DNA from: Zygaena filipendulae
Lineage: Eukaryota; Arthropoda; Insecta; Lepidoptera; Zygaenidae
NCBI GenBank assembly: GCA_907165275.2
Contig: CAJRBF020000001.1
Coordinates: 62,001-126,000 of the forward strand
Direction of reading: 5' to 3'
Length of the DNA: 64,000 bases
Positions 31,517 to 42,380 of the stretch are shown here, piece after piece. A model generated the notes under the pieces. The model worked only from the letters and a program-made list of their open reading frames with translations, had not been told where the DNA came from and did no database searches. The position numbers and the translations under genes were made by a program. Numbering within the stretch: position 1 is the first letter of the stretch; the number at the start of each line of letters is the position of its first letter.

Positions 31517-34500
31517 ACAACAGAGATGACCTCTGGCACTAATCTAATTAAGTTATCTGACATGACAAATGATTATTATTGTTTGAAAGGGAGTCCAAAG
31601 AAAAAGCATACTTCAAATGTTCATTGTATTAACCTGGTGCATCAAAATATATATTGTTTGACAGCAGGCAAGCAGCTGGAGCTGGAATTATTCATGAATT
31701 CGGAGAGTATTAGTATTATGTGTATTACAGAACACTGGTTAAGGGGGCATCAGCTCATGTTTAATTTCAGTAATCACCGGGTTGGTAGCTCATTCTGCAG
31801 AGTGAATGCAATACATGGGGGGTCGTTAATATTTATAAATAAAAACCTTAAATTTAAAGAAAGGAAGGATATTGTATCTCTCTCTGTAGAATGTGTAATT
31901 GAGCTTGCCTGTGTACAATTAGAGCAATTCATTGTTGTTTGTGTATATAGACCTCCTTCTGGCGATTACACTTATTTTTCAGAAATTATGGATGTTGTTT
32001 TATGCAAGTTAAGTAATACTGGTAAGAAGTTATTTGTATGTGGAGATTTTAATATTAACATTCTAGAAAAAACATCCTTGTCTTGTAATATTCTAAATTT
32101 ATTCAAATCTCACAATCTTTTAAATTTATTTATGGAGCCTACTAGGATATGCACTACTACGTCAACCTGTTTGGATAATATTTATAGTGATGTAGTTCCC
32201 AAACACAAGAATATTATTAACAAATTAGACTCTGACCACTCTGGTCAGTTAATAAACTTTGAAATAAAAAAAAACAATGAAACTAAAAGGAAAATTAATT
32301 ATGTGCCGGTAACTACTGATCGCTTGGAGCGAATGCGGGTAGAACTGATTAATAACTTATCTTTTACACAGTCAAACTCAGATCCTAATTCCTTATATAA
32401 TTCCTTCTTTCAAACGTTTCATCATCATTATAACTCAATATTTAGTTCCAAGGTGATCACAGTTACCAACAGTCCAGCCTTTAGCGAATGGGCAACAGTA
32501 GGAATACACAAAAGTAGGCAAGTGTTATATGGGTTATACTATGAAAGGCAGTTCAATCATAGTGAAGAGTTTAAAGAGTATGTAAAATCATATTCAAAAA
32601 TTTTCAAATCAGTTTGCATGTTATGTAAGTCCCATTTCATTAGTTCAAAGATCAAAAATAGTAATGATAAAATTAAAGCCACATGGAAAGTAATTAATGA
32701 AGAAACTGGTAAAGCTAAATTTGGTGACACTAACTTTAAGCTATGTGTTAATGGTAAAATCATTCAGTCAGATTTGGAAGTCGCGAATGAGTTTGAAAGC
32801 TTCTTCGCTAAAATACCCGTTTCTTTAACCAGCACTTTAGGCTCTTCCACCCCCGTTGCAGAGTCACTTCTTAAGGAAAATGTTCCAGAATGTTCTAATG
32901 AATTCAGTTTTAGCCATGTAAGTGTATATGATATCTTCAAGGTGTTTAAGACAATAAATCTTAAAAAAACAGCTGATCTGTGGGGGATTTCTGTTACTAT
33001 TATAAGTTCATTAATTGATATTATTGCACTAGATTTAGTTGATATATTTAATAAATGTATAGACTGTGGTGTGTTTCCTGACCAAATGAAATATAGTAAA
33101 ATAACACCTTTGTTTAAAACAGGTAGTACAACAGACCCTACTAACTTTAGACCAATTTCAGTACTACCCACATTTAGTAAAATATTTGAAAAGCTTATAC
33201 TTAGCCAACTACTCGCATACTTTAATAAAAACGACTTGCTGCATCATAAACAGTTCGGTTTTACTCGTGGTCGCTCTACAACTGATGCAGGAATTAAATT
33301 AATTGAAAATATTTTTGAGGCCTGGGAGGAGTCACGTGATGCTTATGGAGTGTTTTGTGATTTATCCAAGGCCTTTGATTGTGTTGAGCATATAACTTTG
33401 GTCAGGAAACTACACTATTACGGAATACGAGGTGTAGCTTTGGATCTTCTTACTTCGTACTTGAGTGATAGGATCCAAAGGGTTGATGTCAACGGAAAAC
33501 GATCACATGGTTCTGCTGTGGTAATGGGAGTACCCCAAGGATCTATATTAGGACCATTCCTGTTCCTTGTTTATATAAATGACTTACCTTATCTAGTGAG
33601 GGACAACCATGAGATAGTATTGTTTGCAGATGATACATCTTTAGTGTTTAAGGTTAATAGACAGCAATCGGCTGTAGACGATGTGAACAATGCTCTCTCT
33701 AAAATAGTACACTGGTTTAATGCTAATAACTTATTACTAAACCGTGATAAAACCAAATGTATAAGATTTGTGACCAAAAATGTTAAACAAGTAAAAACCA
33801 GATTACTGATTAATAATGAGGATTTGGAAATGGTCGATGAAACTGTCTTTCTAGGTATAACATTAGATGCAAAATTACAATGGGGCCCACATATAAAAAA
33901 GTTATCAGGTAGATTAAGCTCGGCGGCTTATGCTGTCAAGAAAATCCGTCAACTTACTGATATTAATACCGCGCGTTTAGTTTATTTTAGTTATTTCCAC
34001 AGCATTATGTCATACGGCATACTGCTGTGGGGTAGTGCCGCGGATATCGATTCTGTATTCGTGTTGCAGAAACGAGCCATTCGCGCAATCTATAAGTTGG
34101 GCCCTCGGGATTCACTGAGAACTAAATTCAGTGAGTTTAAAATAATGACTGTACATTCTCAGTATATATACGAGAATTTATTATATGTTCACAAAAATTT
34201 AGGCAACTTTAAGAAAAACAGTGATCTACATAATCTTAACTTAAGAAATAAAGATAAACTCGTTGTGCCTAAGACTAGGCTCCATAAAATTTCTAAGTCA
34301 TTTAAAGGACAATGTATACGCTTTTACAACAAACTCCCAAACGATGTAATTAATTTGTCAATTAATAAATTCAAGACGCTTATTAAACACAGATTATGCG
34401 ATAAAGCATATTATAGTGTAGTAGACTATTTAAATGATACAGACGTTTGGGAATGAATTGCTCTATCCAATTACAATTTTTTGTTCTCCTAGTTTATAAG

Positions 34501-34669
34501 TAAGATCATTTAAAGACAGCCCTGCTGAGTTTCTTGTCAGTTCTTCTCAGCAGAGGACGTATTCCGAACTGACGGTAATTTATAGTTTTAAGAACCTGCT
34601 GACGATTACAAGTGATTGTAACCGATCCTAAGTAATAAAGAGCTTTTGAATTTTGAATTTTGAATTTTG
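31517..34669 (+). mobile_element. Non-LTR retrotransposon (CR1/Jockey group), nearly complete ORF2
   Basis: Inserted in the P1 integrase gene in opposite orientation. It ends in three GAATTTT repeats. The 5' junction is 9 bp before the ATG, so 5' UTR and any ORF1 are missing. No clear target duplication is seen (AATATTAAG on the left, CTTTTACAT on the right), suggesting blunt or microhomology-mediated joining. Confidence 0.9.
31526..34456 (+). CDS. LINE ORF2: AP endonuclease and reverse transcriptase
   Basis: 976 codons without interruption. Endonuclease: CITEHW (catalytic Glu), VYRPPSGD, FVCGDFNIN, TCLDNIYSD and SDHSGQL in the usual order over the first 250 residues. RT: FRPISVLP, CDLSKAFDC, GVPQGSILGPFLFL and FADDTSLVF (near residue 700). 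The C-terminal thumb region ends at 34456, followed by a 200-bp 3' UTR. All key residues are present, so the protein could be active. The copy at 10366-11938 is a close sibling. Confidence 0.93.
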   Translation: MTSGTNLIKLSDMTNDYYCLKGSPKKKHTSNVHCINLVHQNIYCLTAGKQLELELFMNSESISIMCITEHWLRGHQLMFNFSNHRVGSSFCRVNAIHGGSLIFINKNLKFKERKDIVSLSVECVIELACVQLEQFIVVCVYRPPSGDYTYFSEIMDVVLCKLSNTGKKLFVCGDFNINILEKTSLSCNILNLFKSHNLLNLFMEPTRICTTTSTCLDNIYSDVVPKHKNIINKLDSDHSGQLINFEIKKNNETKRKINYVPVTTDRLERMRVELINNLSFTQSNSDPNSLYNSFFQTFHHHYNSIFSSKVITVTNSPAFSEWATVGIHKSRQVLYGLYYERQFNHSEEFKEYVKSYSKIFKSVCMLCKSHFISSKIKNSNDKIKATWKVINEETGKAKFGDTNFKLCVNGKIIQSDLEVANEFESFFAKIPVSLTSTLGSSTPVAESLLKENVPECSNEFSFSHVSVYDIFKVFKTINLKKTADLWGISVTIISSLIDIIALDLVDIFNKCIDCGVFPDQMKYSKITPLFKTGSTTDPTNFRPISVLPTFSKIFEKLILSQLLAYFNKNDLLHHKQFGFTRGRSTTDAGIKLIENIFEAWEESRDAYGVFCDLSKAFDCVEHITLVRKLHYYGIRGVALDLLTSYLSDRIQRVDVNGKRSHGSAVVMGVPQGSILGPFLFLVYINDLPYLVRDNHEIVLFADDTSLVFKVNRQQSAVDDVNNALSKIVHWFNANNLLLNRDKTKCIRFVTKNVKQVKTRLLINNEDLEMVDETVFLGITLDAKLQWGPHIKKLSGRLSSAAYAVKKIRQLTDINTARLVYFSYFHSIMSYGILLWGSAADIDSVFVLQKRAIRAIYKLGPRDSLRTKFSEFKIMTVHSQYIYENLLYVHKNLGNFKKNSDLHNLNLRNKDKLVVPKTRLHKISKSFKGQCIRFYNKLPNDVINLSINKFKTLIKHRLCDKAYYSVVDYLNDTDVWE

Positions 34670-34671
34670 CT

Positions 34672-35237
34672 TTTACATAAGGCTCCATGGATTTTTTTAC
34701 TTCTACCGGCTTAAAACCAATAGTGCGATGTTCTGTGTTGTTATAAGATTGCATAACATTTTTCAAAGTATTATCAGACCATTTGTAATTCCCCTTCAAA
34801 CTAAAACACTTAAAAAGTCTATGCTTTATAGTTCTAATAAGACGTTCAACAATCGAAGCTTTTTTAATTGAGAACGTTGAATAGTGAGATATGTTATATC
34901 TCTTCATAAGCTTTTGAAACAAATCATTGTAGAACTCGGTTCCCATATCGGTTTGCAAATTGTGAGGGCTTCTTTTGCTCTTCAATAGTATGCGTTCAAA
35001 AGCTTGAGTCACATTAGTTTTTGTTTTAGATTTTAATGGTAGAGCCTAAGCATACTTTGAAAAGCAATCTATCACTATAAGAATATATTTTTGATCGTTG
35101 TTATATTTTCTGAGAGTTTGCACATCTATAAGATCAGCTTGCCATAAATCATCGATACCTTTCAGAACAACAGAACGCCTCACAAAGTTTTTTCGAGCAG
35201 CTTTATGGATTTCATTAACTACTTGCTGTTTTGACAT
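34672..35237 (-). pseudogene. P1 integrase, N-terminal and catalytic part, with nonsense codon
   Basis: Starts at 35237 (MSKQQVVNEIHKAARKNF). DLWQADLIDVQ carries the first catalytic Asp, LQTDMGTEFYND the second, and IVERLIRTIK the Glu. A TAG at about 35046 replaces the Trp of the P2 YAWAE motif. The frame then continues to the LINE junction. Retrovirus-type (rve) integrase of Polintons. Confidence 0.88.
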
Positions 35238-35808
35238 TTTCCGTGGCAGTTTTAGTATTGTTATTAACCACTTTCCTATTAGGTTTTTCTTGTAACTGAT
35301 TCACTGGACCTGGAGTAATGGCTTTTAAAGTAGATGAATTGCTGTCAATTTGAGAACCCAATCTACCAATAAGCTTATTGAATTCTGTCAACGTCATGAT
35401 GTTTAATTGGTCAACATATTCCTTGTTAACGGCATCGTGTGCTTCAACTGGTGATTTGATGCCTTTAAGTCTTGCTGTTTGAAGATCATAATCACCAGTA
35501 TCTGATCTTAATAATGCATTGTGCGTTTTCAAAATAGATGCAATAGTATTTGTAATATCAACTATAATTTGAGAACGCATATTTTCAACAAGGTTATTAA
35601 ATTCTTTTATAGTCCTGACCTGCAGTTGATCTACATATTCCTTGTTAACAGCATCGTGGGCATCAACTGGAGGTTTAATCCCTTTTAGTCTAGCCGCTTT
35701 TAAATCATAATCACCGGTTTCCGATCTTAATAAAGCATTGTCGTTAAATATCGGCTCTGAAAAACGCATTATTTTATGAATATGGTGACCAAACTTATCT
35801 ATACTCAT
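35215..35808 (-). CDS. Fibre-like protein with collar repeats, P1
   Basis: 197 codons from MSIDKFGHHIHK. Two copies of GDYDLK/QTARLKGIK-P--AHDAVNKEYVDQL separated by a helical segment. The DAVNKEYVD ending is the motif of phage tail-fibre and collar repeats. P2 holds the same protein. Its last 23 nt overlap the integrase start. A receptor-binding or trimeric spike role is inference. Confidence 0.6.
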   Translation of the reverse strand: MSIDKFGHHIHKIMRFSEPIFNDNALLRSETGDYDLKAARLKGIKPPVDAHDAVNKEYVDQLQVRTIKEFNNLVENMRSQIIVDITNTIASILKTHNALLRSDTGDYDLQTARLKGIKSPVEAHDAVNKEYVDQLNIMTLTEFNKLIGRLGSQIDSNSSTLKAITPGPVNQLQEKPNRKVVNNNTKTATENVKTASS

Positions 35809-35882
35809 TATAATAGTTGTAATTCTTAGGAGTCTGCACATAAAATGAAATAAATCGACAGTTGTGCTCGTATTTATTTTAT

Positions 35883-36334
35883 TTATGTATCTATAAGTTC
35901 ACTTTCACGCAATTCTTCTATGATAGATATGATTTCGTTGTCCAATCCGGTGTTCCCAGCTTCTCGAGATGCAATTAACAATTTCAATCGTTCCACTAAT
36001 TCATTTGGATCATCCCAGTACACTAAATCGACATCTTTTCGAGCTATTTTCATTGACGGCATACCTTCTCCTTTTGTTTGTCTTATGTTAAATAGAGGTC
36101 TAATGATTTGCAAGTATTTTTGTCCTTTGTTACTTTTGATGGGTTTTTTTGCATCGTAATCACGACGGTGGGCGTTCGTGTCTACCAGCATAGTTTTGTA
36201 ATTTTTCATATCGTTGTCAGTAATTAATTTAAAATCAATGTCTTTTTTAAGTAACAATTGTTTTAAGCCAGGGGTGCTATCGTACTTACGTCCGGCCACA
36301 GAGTTAAATCGATCCCCAATCGTTATAGGAGATG
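35883..36334 (-). pseudogene. DUF8207-like protein of P1, C-terminal half
   Basis: Reads on from the copia insertion with GDRFNS, TPGLKQLLLKKD and YKTMLVDTNAHRRDYD, then DVDLVYWDDPNELVERLKLL. It matches residues 150-291 of the P2 protein. Function unknown; common next to ATPase in insect Polintons. Confidence 0.8.
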
Positions 36335-36550
36335 TGTTGGAGGTTTATCGGTTAGAAGGAAATACACTTTTACGGATTTACTTTGATTTTATTTGTACAG
36401 AACGAGGAGCGAACAAATCTTAGCGAGGCAGCCATGCAAGAGAGAGAGGTATATATATTACTTGTCAATGTCGTATAACTGACAGCGACATTGACAGACT
36501 GCGTTCTACGTTACTATATAATGGTTGCGTTTATAAAATACACTTCAACA
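36335..36550 (-). repeat. 3' LTR of copia element C
   Basis: 216 bp, pairs with 40889-41103. Confidence 0.93.
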
Positions 36551-36845
36551 CCGACCCTTAAACGCAAGCCATATAAATACAAGTATATAACTTTTGGTTA
36601 AAGAAAAGAGAGCGTTACATAACAACATTAAAGTAACATAGCTAAATTTAATTACAATACTATGGTTAACACTTAACTGAACCTCTCTTTATACATTTTG
36701 TTAGTGTATTCACTAACATAATTACAATTACAAGTACTTAAATCTAATTACATAATTTTAAGCACTAAAAAATAATGTATGACAATAATTGTTACATATT
36801 AATTTTTCAGTTATATGATAACAAAAATTCCATCATAATGTTTTA

Positions 36846-39662
36846 TTACATTAAAGTTAACAGTTGACTAACGAATTTATCATGCTTTTCTTTACAGAGA
36901 GCTTTTGTCAGTATATCTGCCAACATAAGTACAGTAGACAAATGCTTAATTTGAATTACATTGTTTTTAACAATTTGTTTTATGAAATGATGACGTATGT
37001 CGATATGTTTAGTTCTGGAATGAAACATGAAAGATTTACAAAGCTTTATAGCAGATTGGTTATCATTATAAATAGTTATATTAGGCACAATACCCAGTAT
37101 TTCAGAAATAAACTGTTTAATGAATAAAGCCTCTTTACATGTGTCAGACAACGCCATGTACTCAGCCTCAGTGCTAGATAGCGCAACAGTGCGTTGTTTG
37201 CGACTTTCCCAGCTAACAACAGATTTGCCTACTAGAAAAACGTAGCCTGTATACGACCTACGATCTATATTATTTGAAGCCCAGTCCGCATCAGCATAAG
37301 CAGAAATTTCCATACTACTTTTAGAAAAAATGAGATTTAAATCAATTGTACCTTTTAAATATCGCAAAACTCTTTTTGCTGCTTTCCAATGAATTTCACC
37401 AAAACAACTGTTGAACTGACTAAGGTAGCTTACCACATGACTGATGTCAGGTCTGGTACATACTGCGACATACATCAGGGAGCCGATTAAACCTCTGTAG
37501 TCATAGGTTTGATTCTGAGTTTCCTTAGCAAGTTTTAATCCAGTTTCCATCGGTGTGCCAGCAGGTTTACAGTCTTCCATTCGAAATTTCTTTAACAATT
37601 TATTTATATAGTTAGACTGATTAAGATAAATTTCATCTCCTTTCCTTGTCAGCTTCATGCCAAGGATGTGCTGTGCCGGACCTAGGTCAGTGATGTCAAA
37701 TTCATCCTGTAATCTTTTCTTGATTTGCTCCTTGCCTTGGAAGCCTGATGACGTGAAGAGGATGAGGTCATCAACGTACAAAGCTATTATCATCATAGAT
37801 TTATTATCACATTTTAAGAAAACACATGGTTCCGAAGTTATGTGCCTGAAATTCAGCTTGTCACATAAAACTTTAGTAATTTTATCATACCATGACTTGG
37901 AAGCCTGCTTCAGACCGTACACAGCCTTGTTAAGCTTGTACACCATGTTTTCTTTGCCCTTGATTTTGAAGAATTCTGGTTGCTCCATATACACAGTCTC
38001 CTGGAGATCACCGTTCAGGAATGCGGTTTTGACATCCAGATGTTCAATATTTAATTTATACTCTGCCGCTATTGCAAGTAGCATTCGAATGGTTGAGTAC
38101 CTTACGACGGGTGAGAACGTTTCTTCGTAGTCAACGCCGTACTTCTGGGTATAACCTTTAGCTACTAAGCGGGCTTTATATTTTAATAACTCACCATCTG
38201 CGCCATATTTTCTTTTAAAAATCCATTCACATTTTACTGGCTTATGGTTGAGGTCACGTTCAGTCAGGGTCCAACACTTGTTCTTGACAAATGAGTTGTG
38301 CTCATCGGACATTGCTTGCTTCCAACTTTCTGAGTCTGGTCCATTCAACGCTTCCACTGCAGTTTGAGGATCATCAAGGTTGTCGATCAGCCTCACAAAA
38401 CTTGTTCTCAACGGAGACTCAGATACATCCTGGTATGAGTCATCTGTCCGTTCGGCTTCAGCCAGCGACTCCTCACCTGGAATGTAAGTTTTGTCCGAGC
38501 GATCATCTGTGTCATCATCCATCTCTTCACTGTCAGAATCATACAGTGTAATCGTACTGATCCTTTGATCTGTGCTGCGCTCGTTCTGTGATAATTTTGT
38601 GTCATCAGAGCTCACAGTGGATGATTCCGGTTCATGAATATCGTTTGAATTCAAACTGATATCAAAGAGCATGTGTTGGTCTCTACTCTCATCATGTGAC
38701 ATATTTTTACTATAAAATTTATTTTCAATAAAAGTTATATTGCGTGAATTAGTGCAATATTTCGGGTTATCAGGATCAATGAGTCTATATCCCTTGGACT
38801 CTTCACAGTATCCTACGAATATGTATGGTTTACTTTTCGAATCTAATTTTCTTCTATTCTTTACCATGGCATAAGCAATGCAACCAAAAATTCTTAAGTG
38901 GTGCAGATTTACCTTTTTATTCGTCCATTTTTCTTCCGGAGTTACTCCTGCTACCGCCTTTGTTGGACTTCGGTTTTTGAGGTAGACAGCAGTGTTTACA
39001 GCTTCGGCCCAAAATTTCATTCCAAGTCCGGCATCACGCAACATGCACCGAACCTTCTCCATGACAGACCTGTTGGCTCGTTCTGCCACACCATTTTGCT
39101 GCGGGCAGTCTGGTATAGTTTTCTGGTGCTTGATGCCACTGGTTTTGAGAAACTGCTGAAACTTAAAGCTCATGTATTCTCCACCTCTATCACTTCTAAG
39201 TACTTTTAATTTCTTCCCAGTTTCATTTTCCACAAGGGCTTTAAATTGTTTGAAATACTCAAAAGTTTCATGTTTTGATTTCAAAAAATATACATATTGT
39301 TTCCTTGTGTAATCATCAATGAAACTTAAAAAATACCTAGCACCACTAAAAGATGGAACTTGCATGGGACCACATAAATCTGTATGAATTAATTCTAATA
39401 CATTTTTAGCTCTATTGTAAGATCTTTTTGGGAAAGGAAGTTTACTTTGTTTCCCCTCGATACAAGAGACACACTGTTTAAAATCAGAGACACTGTAAGT
39501 AATACCAGTTGCCATACCTTTCCGAAGAAGTTGCATGCTCCTCGAGTTGAGATGCCCTAACCTCTTGTGCCACACCTCCTGTGATGTTGTAGTCGCTGCC
39601 AGGGTACACTCCTTTGCTAAGACACAAGGTGTTGTCTGACACAGTATCGAGTTGATAGACAC
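36846..39662 (-). CDS. pol: Copia Pol: integrase, RT, RNase H
   Basis: Integrase zinc motif HKRLGHLN...CVSCIEGK, catalytic DLCGPM, LRSDRGGEYMS and GVAERANRS; then the RT with VKTAFLNGDL and YVDDLILF (near residue 629), and RNase H with AYADADWASN, SSTEAEYMAL and TKHIDIRHHF. Each catalytic residue is present. The frame is displaced from gag: in copia elements gag-pol is normally one ORF, so a single indel near 39600-39620 most likely broke it, unless this lineage uses frameshifting. Confidence 0.93.
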   Translation of the reverse strand: MSINSILCQTTPCVLAKECTLAATTTSQEVWHKRLGHLNSRSMQLLRKGMATGITYSVSDFKQCVSCIEGKQSKLPFPKRSYNRAKNVLELIHTDLCGPMQVPSFSGARYFLSFIDDYTRKQYVYFLKSKHETFEYFKQFKALVENETGKKLKVLRSDRGGEYMSFKFQQFLKTSGIKHQKTIPDCPQQNGVAERANRSVMEKVRCMLRDAGLGMKFWAEAVNTAVYLKNRSPTKAVAGVTPEEKWTNKKVNLHHLRIFGCIAYAMVKNRRKLDSKSKPYIFVGYCEESKGYRLIDPDNPKYCTNSRNITFIENKFYSKNMSHDESRDQHMLFDISLNSNDIHEPESSTVSSDDTKLSQNERSTDQRISTITLYDSDSEEMDDDTDDRSDKTYIPGEESLAEAERTDDSYQDVSESPLRTSFVRLIDNLDDPQTAVEALNGPDSESWKQAMSDEHNSFVKNKCWTLTERDLNHKPVKCEWIFKRKYGADGELLKYKARLVAKGYTQKYGVDYEETFSPVVRYSTIRMLLAIAAEYKLNIEHLDVKTAFLNGDLQETVYMEQPEFFKIKGKENMVYKLNKAVYGLKQASKSWYDKITKVLCDKLNFRHITSEPCVFLKCDNKSMMIIALYVDDLILFTSSGFQGKEQIKKRLQDEFDITDLGPAQHILGMKLTRKGDEIYLNQSNYINKLLKKFRMEDCKPAGTPMETGLKLAKETQNQTYDYRGLIGSLMYVAVCTRPDISHVVSYLSQFNSCFGEIHWKAAKRVLRYLKGTIDLNLIFSKSSMEISAYADADWASNNIDRRSYTGYVFLVGKSVVSWESRKQRTVALSSTEAEYMALSDTCKEALFIKQFISEILGIVPNITIYNDNQSAIKLCKSFMFHSRTKHIDIRHHFIKQIVKNNVIQIKHLSTVLMLADILTKALCKEKHDKFVSQLLTLM

Positions 39663-40791
39663 CGTTAACCTGGGTACCTGTGGCTAAAACATCAACACCA
39701 TTGTATATGGTACAGGATTTACTATTGAAGGTAACTACATAACCTTTCTTTGTCATGGCACTGACTGACAGTAAATTGGTACTTAAATTAGGTACATAGT
39801 AGGTATCACTTATTGTCCTTAAACAGTCCTTCAGTCGCACTTTCACTTGCCCTACACCGGCACTTTGCAATCTCTCACCATTTGCAACGCACACATCAAC
39901 ACTATTAGGATTGCAATTTACCATTAACTTCCTATCGTTGCACATATGATTTGTTGCACCGGAGTCGATGCACCAGACATCACTTTTTATGTTTACTGAG
40001 AGTGCTGTAACAAGCGCGTTCTTCGGAGGAGACCTCTTGTGAGAATTCTTCGGTTGAAACTTGGATCTGTCCTGACTGTGGTTACCGCTGTGATGTGCAG
40101 GTTGATTTGATATCCCTTTGTTCGGGCAATCACGGGTTATATGACCAAAATTCCTGCATTTGTAACATTTCACCTGTTTTCGAGTAGCCAAGGCTGACAC
40201 TCCTTCTTGTTTCTCATTTCTCCGCTGATTTTCTGCCACCAGCTTCGCTGTGACAAGGTCAGTGGATAATTTTGTGTTAGAATTCTCTATTGCCATGATC
40301 AGTGGGTCGTAATCCTCTGTGAGACCACTCAGCATGATGACTGCTATGAATTCATCGTCCAATGGAGATTCTATCTCGGCCAACTGGTGTGAGACTTCTT
40401 TAATTGAATTGATGTAGGCCTCCATGGATTCGCTGTCGGATAATTTGGTACCAAACAAGCTCCTGAGAAGGCCGAGCCTCCTACACAATCCACGCCCCTC
40501 ATACGCCTTTTTGAGGTTATTCCACGCCTCGTGCGCATTTTTGGCAGTGCGAATGTACGGTATCACCGCCGGCTGTACTGACAATGCGATCCTCGCGAGC
40601 GCTTTTTCACTCTTTTTCTTATCTTCAAGTGAATGCTGTGACTCTTCCACAAATTCCCACAGTTCTTCATGAATCAGCATCATCTTCATCGAAAACTTCC
40701 ACGTGGAATAGTTTTCTGTCCCACGCAGCTTTTCTACCGCGTTTTGTAGAAAGGATGAAGACGTCATGTCGATGGGTACGTGGCACGCCAC
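39484..40791 (-). CDS. gag: Copia Gag and protease
   Basis: 435 codons. Copia-type gag (NYSTWKFSMKMMLI, AWNNLKKAYEG, VIMLSGLTEDYDPLI), a CCHC knuckle CYKCRNFGHITRDC near 215, and the protease active site WCIDSGATNHMC near 275. The last 50 residues after DTVSDNT are out of frame with pol and probably follow the indel. Confidence 0.9.
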   Translation of the reverse strand: MACHVPIDMTSSSFLQNAVEKLRGTENYSTWKFSMKMMLIHEELWEFVEESQHSLEDKKKSEKALARIALSVQPAVIPYIRTAKNAHEAWNNLKKAYEGRGLCRRLGLLRSLFGTKLSDSESMEAYINSIKEVSHQLAEIESPLDDEFIAVIMLSGLTEDYDPLIMAIENSNTKLSTDLVTAKLVAENQRRNEKQEGVSALATRKQVKCYKCRNFGHITRDCPNKGISNQPAHHSGNHSQDRSKFQPKNSHKRSPPKNALVTALSVNIKSDVWCIDSGATNHMCNDRKLMVNCNPNSVDVCVANGERLQSAGVGQVKVRLKDCLRTISDTYYVPNLSTNLLSVSAMTKKGYVVTFNSKSCTIYNGVDVLATGTQVNGVYQLDTVSDNTLCLSKGVYPGSDYNITGGVAQEVRASQLEEHATSSERYGNWYYLQCL

Positions 40792-40876
40792 ACGTGCCGT
40801 GCATGCGGTAATTGGGAATCACAATACTTATCTTTTGAAATCGCGTATTATTATTATTTTCCAACTAGCAACTACG

Positions 40877-40888
40877 CTCTGCTACCAT
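40877..40888 (-). promoter_or_regulatory. Primer binding site of copia element C (initiator tRNA-Met)
   Basis: TGGTAGCAGAGC on the minus strand starts directly after the 5' LTR and is complementary to the 3' end of insect initiator tRNA-Met (GCTCTGCTA plus CCA). Confidence 0.8.
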
Positions 40889-41103
40889 GTTGGAGGTTTA
40901 TAGGTTAGAAGGAAATACACTTTTACGGATTTACTTTGATTTTATTTGTACAGAACGAGGAGCGAACAAATCTTAGCGAGGCAGCCATGCAAGAGAGAGA
41001 GGTATATATATTACTTGTCAATGTCGTATAACTGACAGCGACATTGACAGACTGCGTTCTACGTTACTATATAATGGTTGCGTTTATAAAATACACTTCA
41101 ACA
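40889..41103 (-). repeat. 5' LTR of copia element C
   Basis: 215 bp, pairs with 36335-36550. Confidence 0.93.
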
Positions 41104-41493
41104 AGATGAACCTAGCATGAGTTTTCCTCTTTCAGCTCTCACACCAAATGCAACACCGTCTAACGCCTCTGGGGATACAGACCATGACGAGGTATTTTTA
41201 TCATCTAAAGTTGCATCAACGGATGAAACTGACTTATCAGTTTCTGAATCAGAATCAGTATAATAGACCTCACTGTTCTCGCTGTCGTTGTTTTTGATGG
41301 TTTTATTATCACGGTCAGTATTATCCTTTGATTTCACATTGGCTTTTGTAAGCTGAGCAAGAGGGTCTGTAACAGGCTTAAACACAGTCTCCAGTGCTCG
41401 TTTACTTTCAATTTCAACATTTTTAATTTTTCGTACCTTTTTCTTTACTGCTTCCGCTGCGTCGACAATTTGTTTTTTTAATGATTTTTCCAT
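41104..41493 (-). pseudogene. DUF8207-like protein of P1, N-terminal half
   Basis: Starts MEKSLKKQIVDAAEAVKKKV at 41493, a basic amphipathic helix, followed by an acidic Asp/Ser-rich stretch. It ends at the copia insertion after GKLMLGSS. Confidence 0.85.
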
Positions 41494-41591
41494 TATAATC
41501 AGATGGGTCGTTGTTAACTTAGCATCTAATAATATTAAGTGATGCTTAGAACATGCTACGCTCCTTATATAGGAACTGTGTGAGCTCTTTG

Positions 41592-42278
41592 CTAGTCAAA
41601 CACTACAAAAGTGTCTAGTTTATTTCTATAGCATCCATTATTTTTGGTACAATCCTTGTTAATTACCAAATAATTGTAAGGTTTACTCCATATTTTTGAA
41701 CACATCTCTCGAAATTGAGCCCATGTCATGTCAGTATTAACATGCTCATCATACACATGTTTCATATTAATTTCATCTTGTTTGAATAGTATGATAAAAT
41801 TTGCGTTTTCTCTTACCAACTGCTTAGGAATTTTACTATATGTTTGGTTAAGATAAAAACAATCAATATATTTATGTCTGCCCATTGCGAAATAATCGCG
41901 CATGTTATTTTGATTTTCACATGCAACGTCGTCAAACACAATCACAGAGAAAGGTTTAGCGTATTGTAGATTCAAAACACCATCTTTATCATGATATTTT
42001 TCGAACAAAATACCCGGAACTCGTTCCAAAACTTTTTCCAAAAACACGTACTTGGGTTGGTGTAATGTTTTTGAATACACATACAAATTTCGGTAATGTC
42101 ATCCGTTTTTATGCAAAAGGAGGCCAATCATCAGATTTGTTTTCCCACAGTTCGATGGGCCACAAATGATGCATCGAACCGAATTAGGTAAAAGGCTTCC
42201 ATGACGTGATATAGTATTTTTGTTCTCAACACAAACTTTATCAACATTTAACGATTGGGGCTGTTTAATGAACTTCAT
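41592..42278 (-). pseudogene. Genome-packaging ATPase of P1, one nonsense codon
   Basis: The ATG at about 42278 opens MKFIKQ; Walker A GPSNCGKT and Walker B VIVFDDVACE are visible, as is NQTYSKIPKQL. A TGA after LLHKNG (about residue 60) replaces the Leu codon of P2, splitting the ORF. FtsK/HerA-type ATPase of Polintons and related viruses. Confidence 0.88.
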
Positions 42279-42380
42279 GATGTGCCAGTCAAGTCTATAA
42301 TGTATTGTTTCATTTATTACATCAATTTTTAAGTTAAAAACCTGGGACAGAAAATTGTTAGTTACGTAATACAGTCATTC

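Larger units (their letters stand above)
36335..41103 (-). mobile_element. Ty1/copia LTR retrotransposon C, inside the P1 DUF8207 gene
   Basis: LTRs of about 215 bp (36335-36550, 40889-41103), TGTTGG...CAACA, flanked by the duplication AGATG (36330-36334 and 41104-41108). Removing it rejoins the DUF8207 codons. LTRs differ at only a few bases. Primer site complementary to initiator tRNA-Met. Confidence 0.95.
23765..42352. mobile_element. Polinton/Maverick P1, decayed, with nested LINE and copia
   Basis: It contains PolB on plus, and ATPase, DUF8207-like, fibre-like, integrase, PLA2-like, protease, jelly-roll candidate, small basic and capsid genes on minus, in the same order as P2. Breaks seen: a MITE stop and a frameshift in PolB; nonsense codons in ATPase, integrase and protease; MCP cut to about 80 codons; start codon of MCP changed from ATG to ATT; the integrase split by a LINE and the DUF8207 gene by copia. 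Homology to P2 continues about 70 bp upstream of the ATPase, to about 42352. Terminal inverted repeats were not found, so both outer limits are approximate. Confidence 0.85.

Noticed and set aside
36846..40791. Natural gag-pol frameshift in copia element C
   Set aside because: Copia elements usually encode one ORF, and the gag frame drifts into out-of-frame coding of the pol start for about 50 codons. An indel near 39600-39620 fits better.
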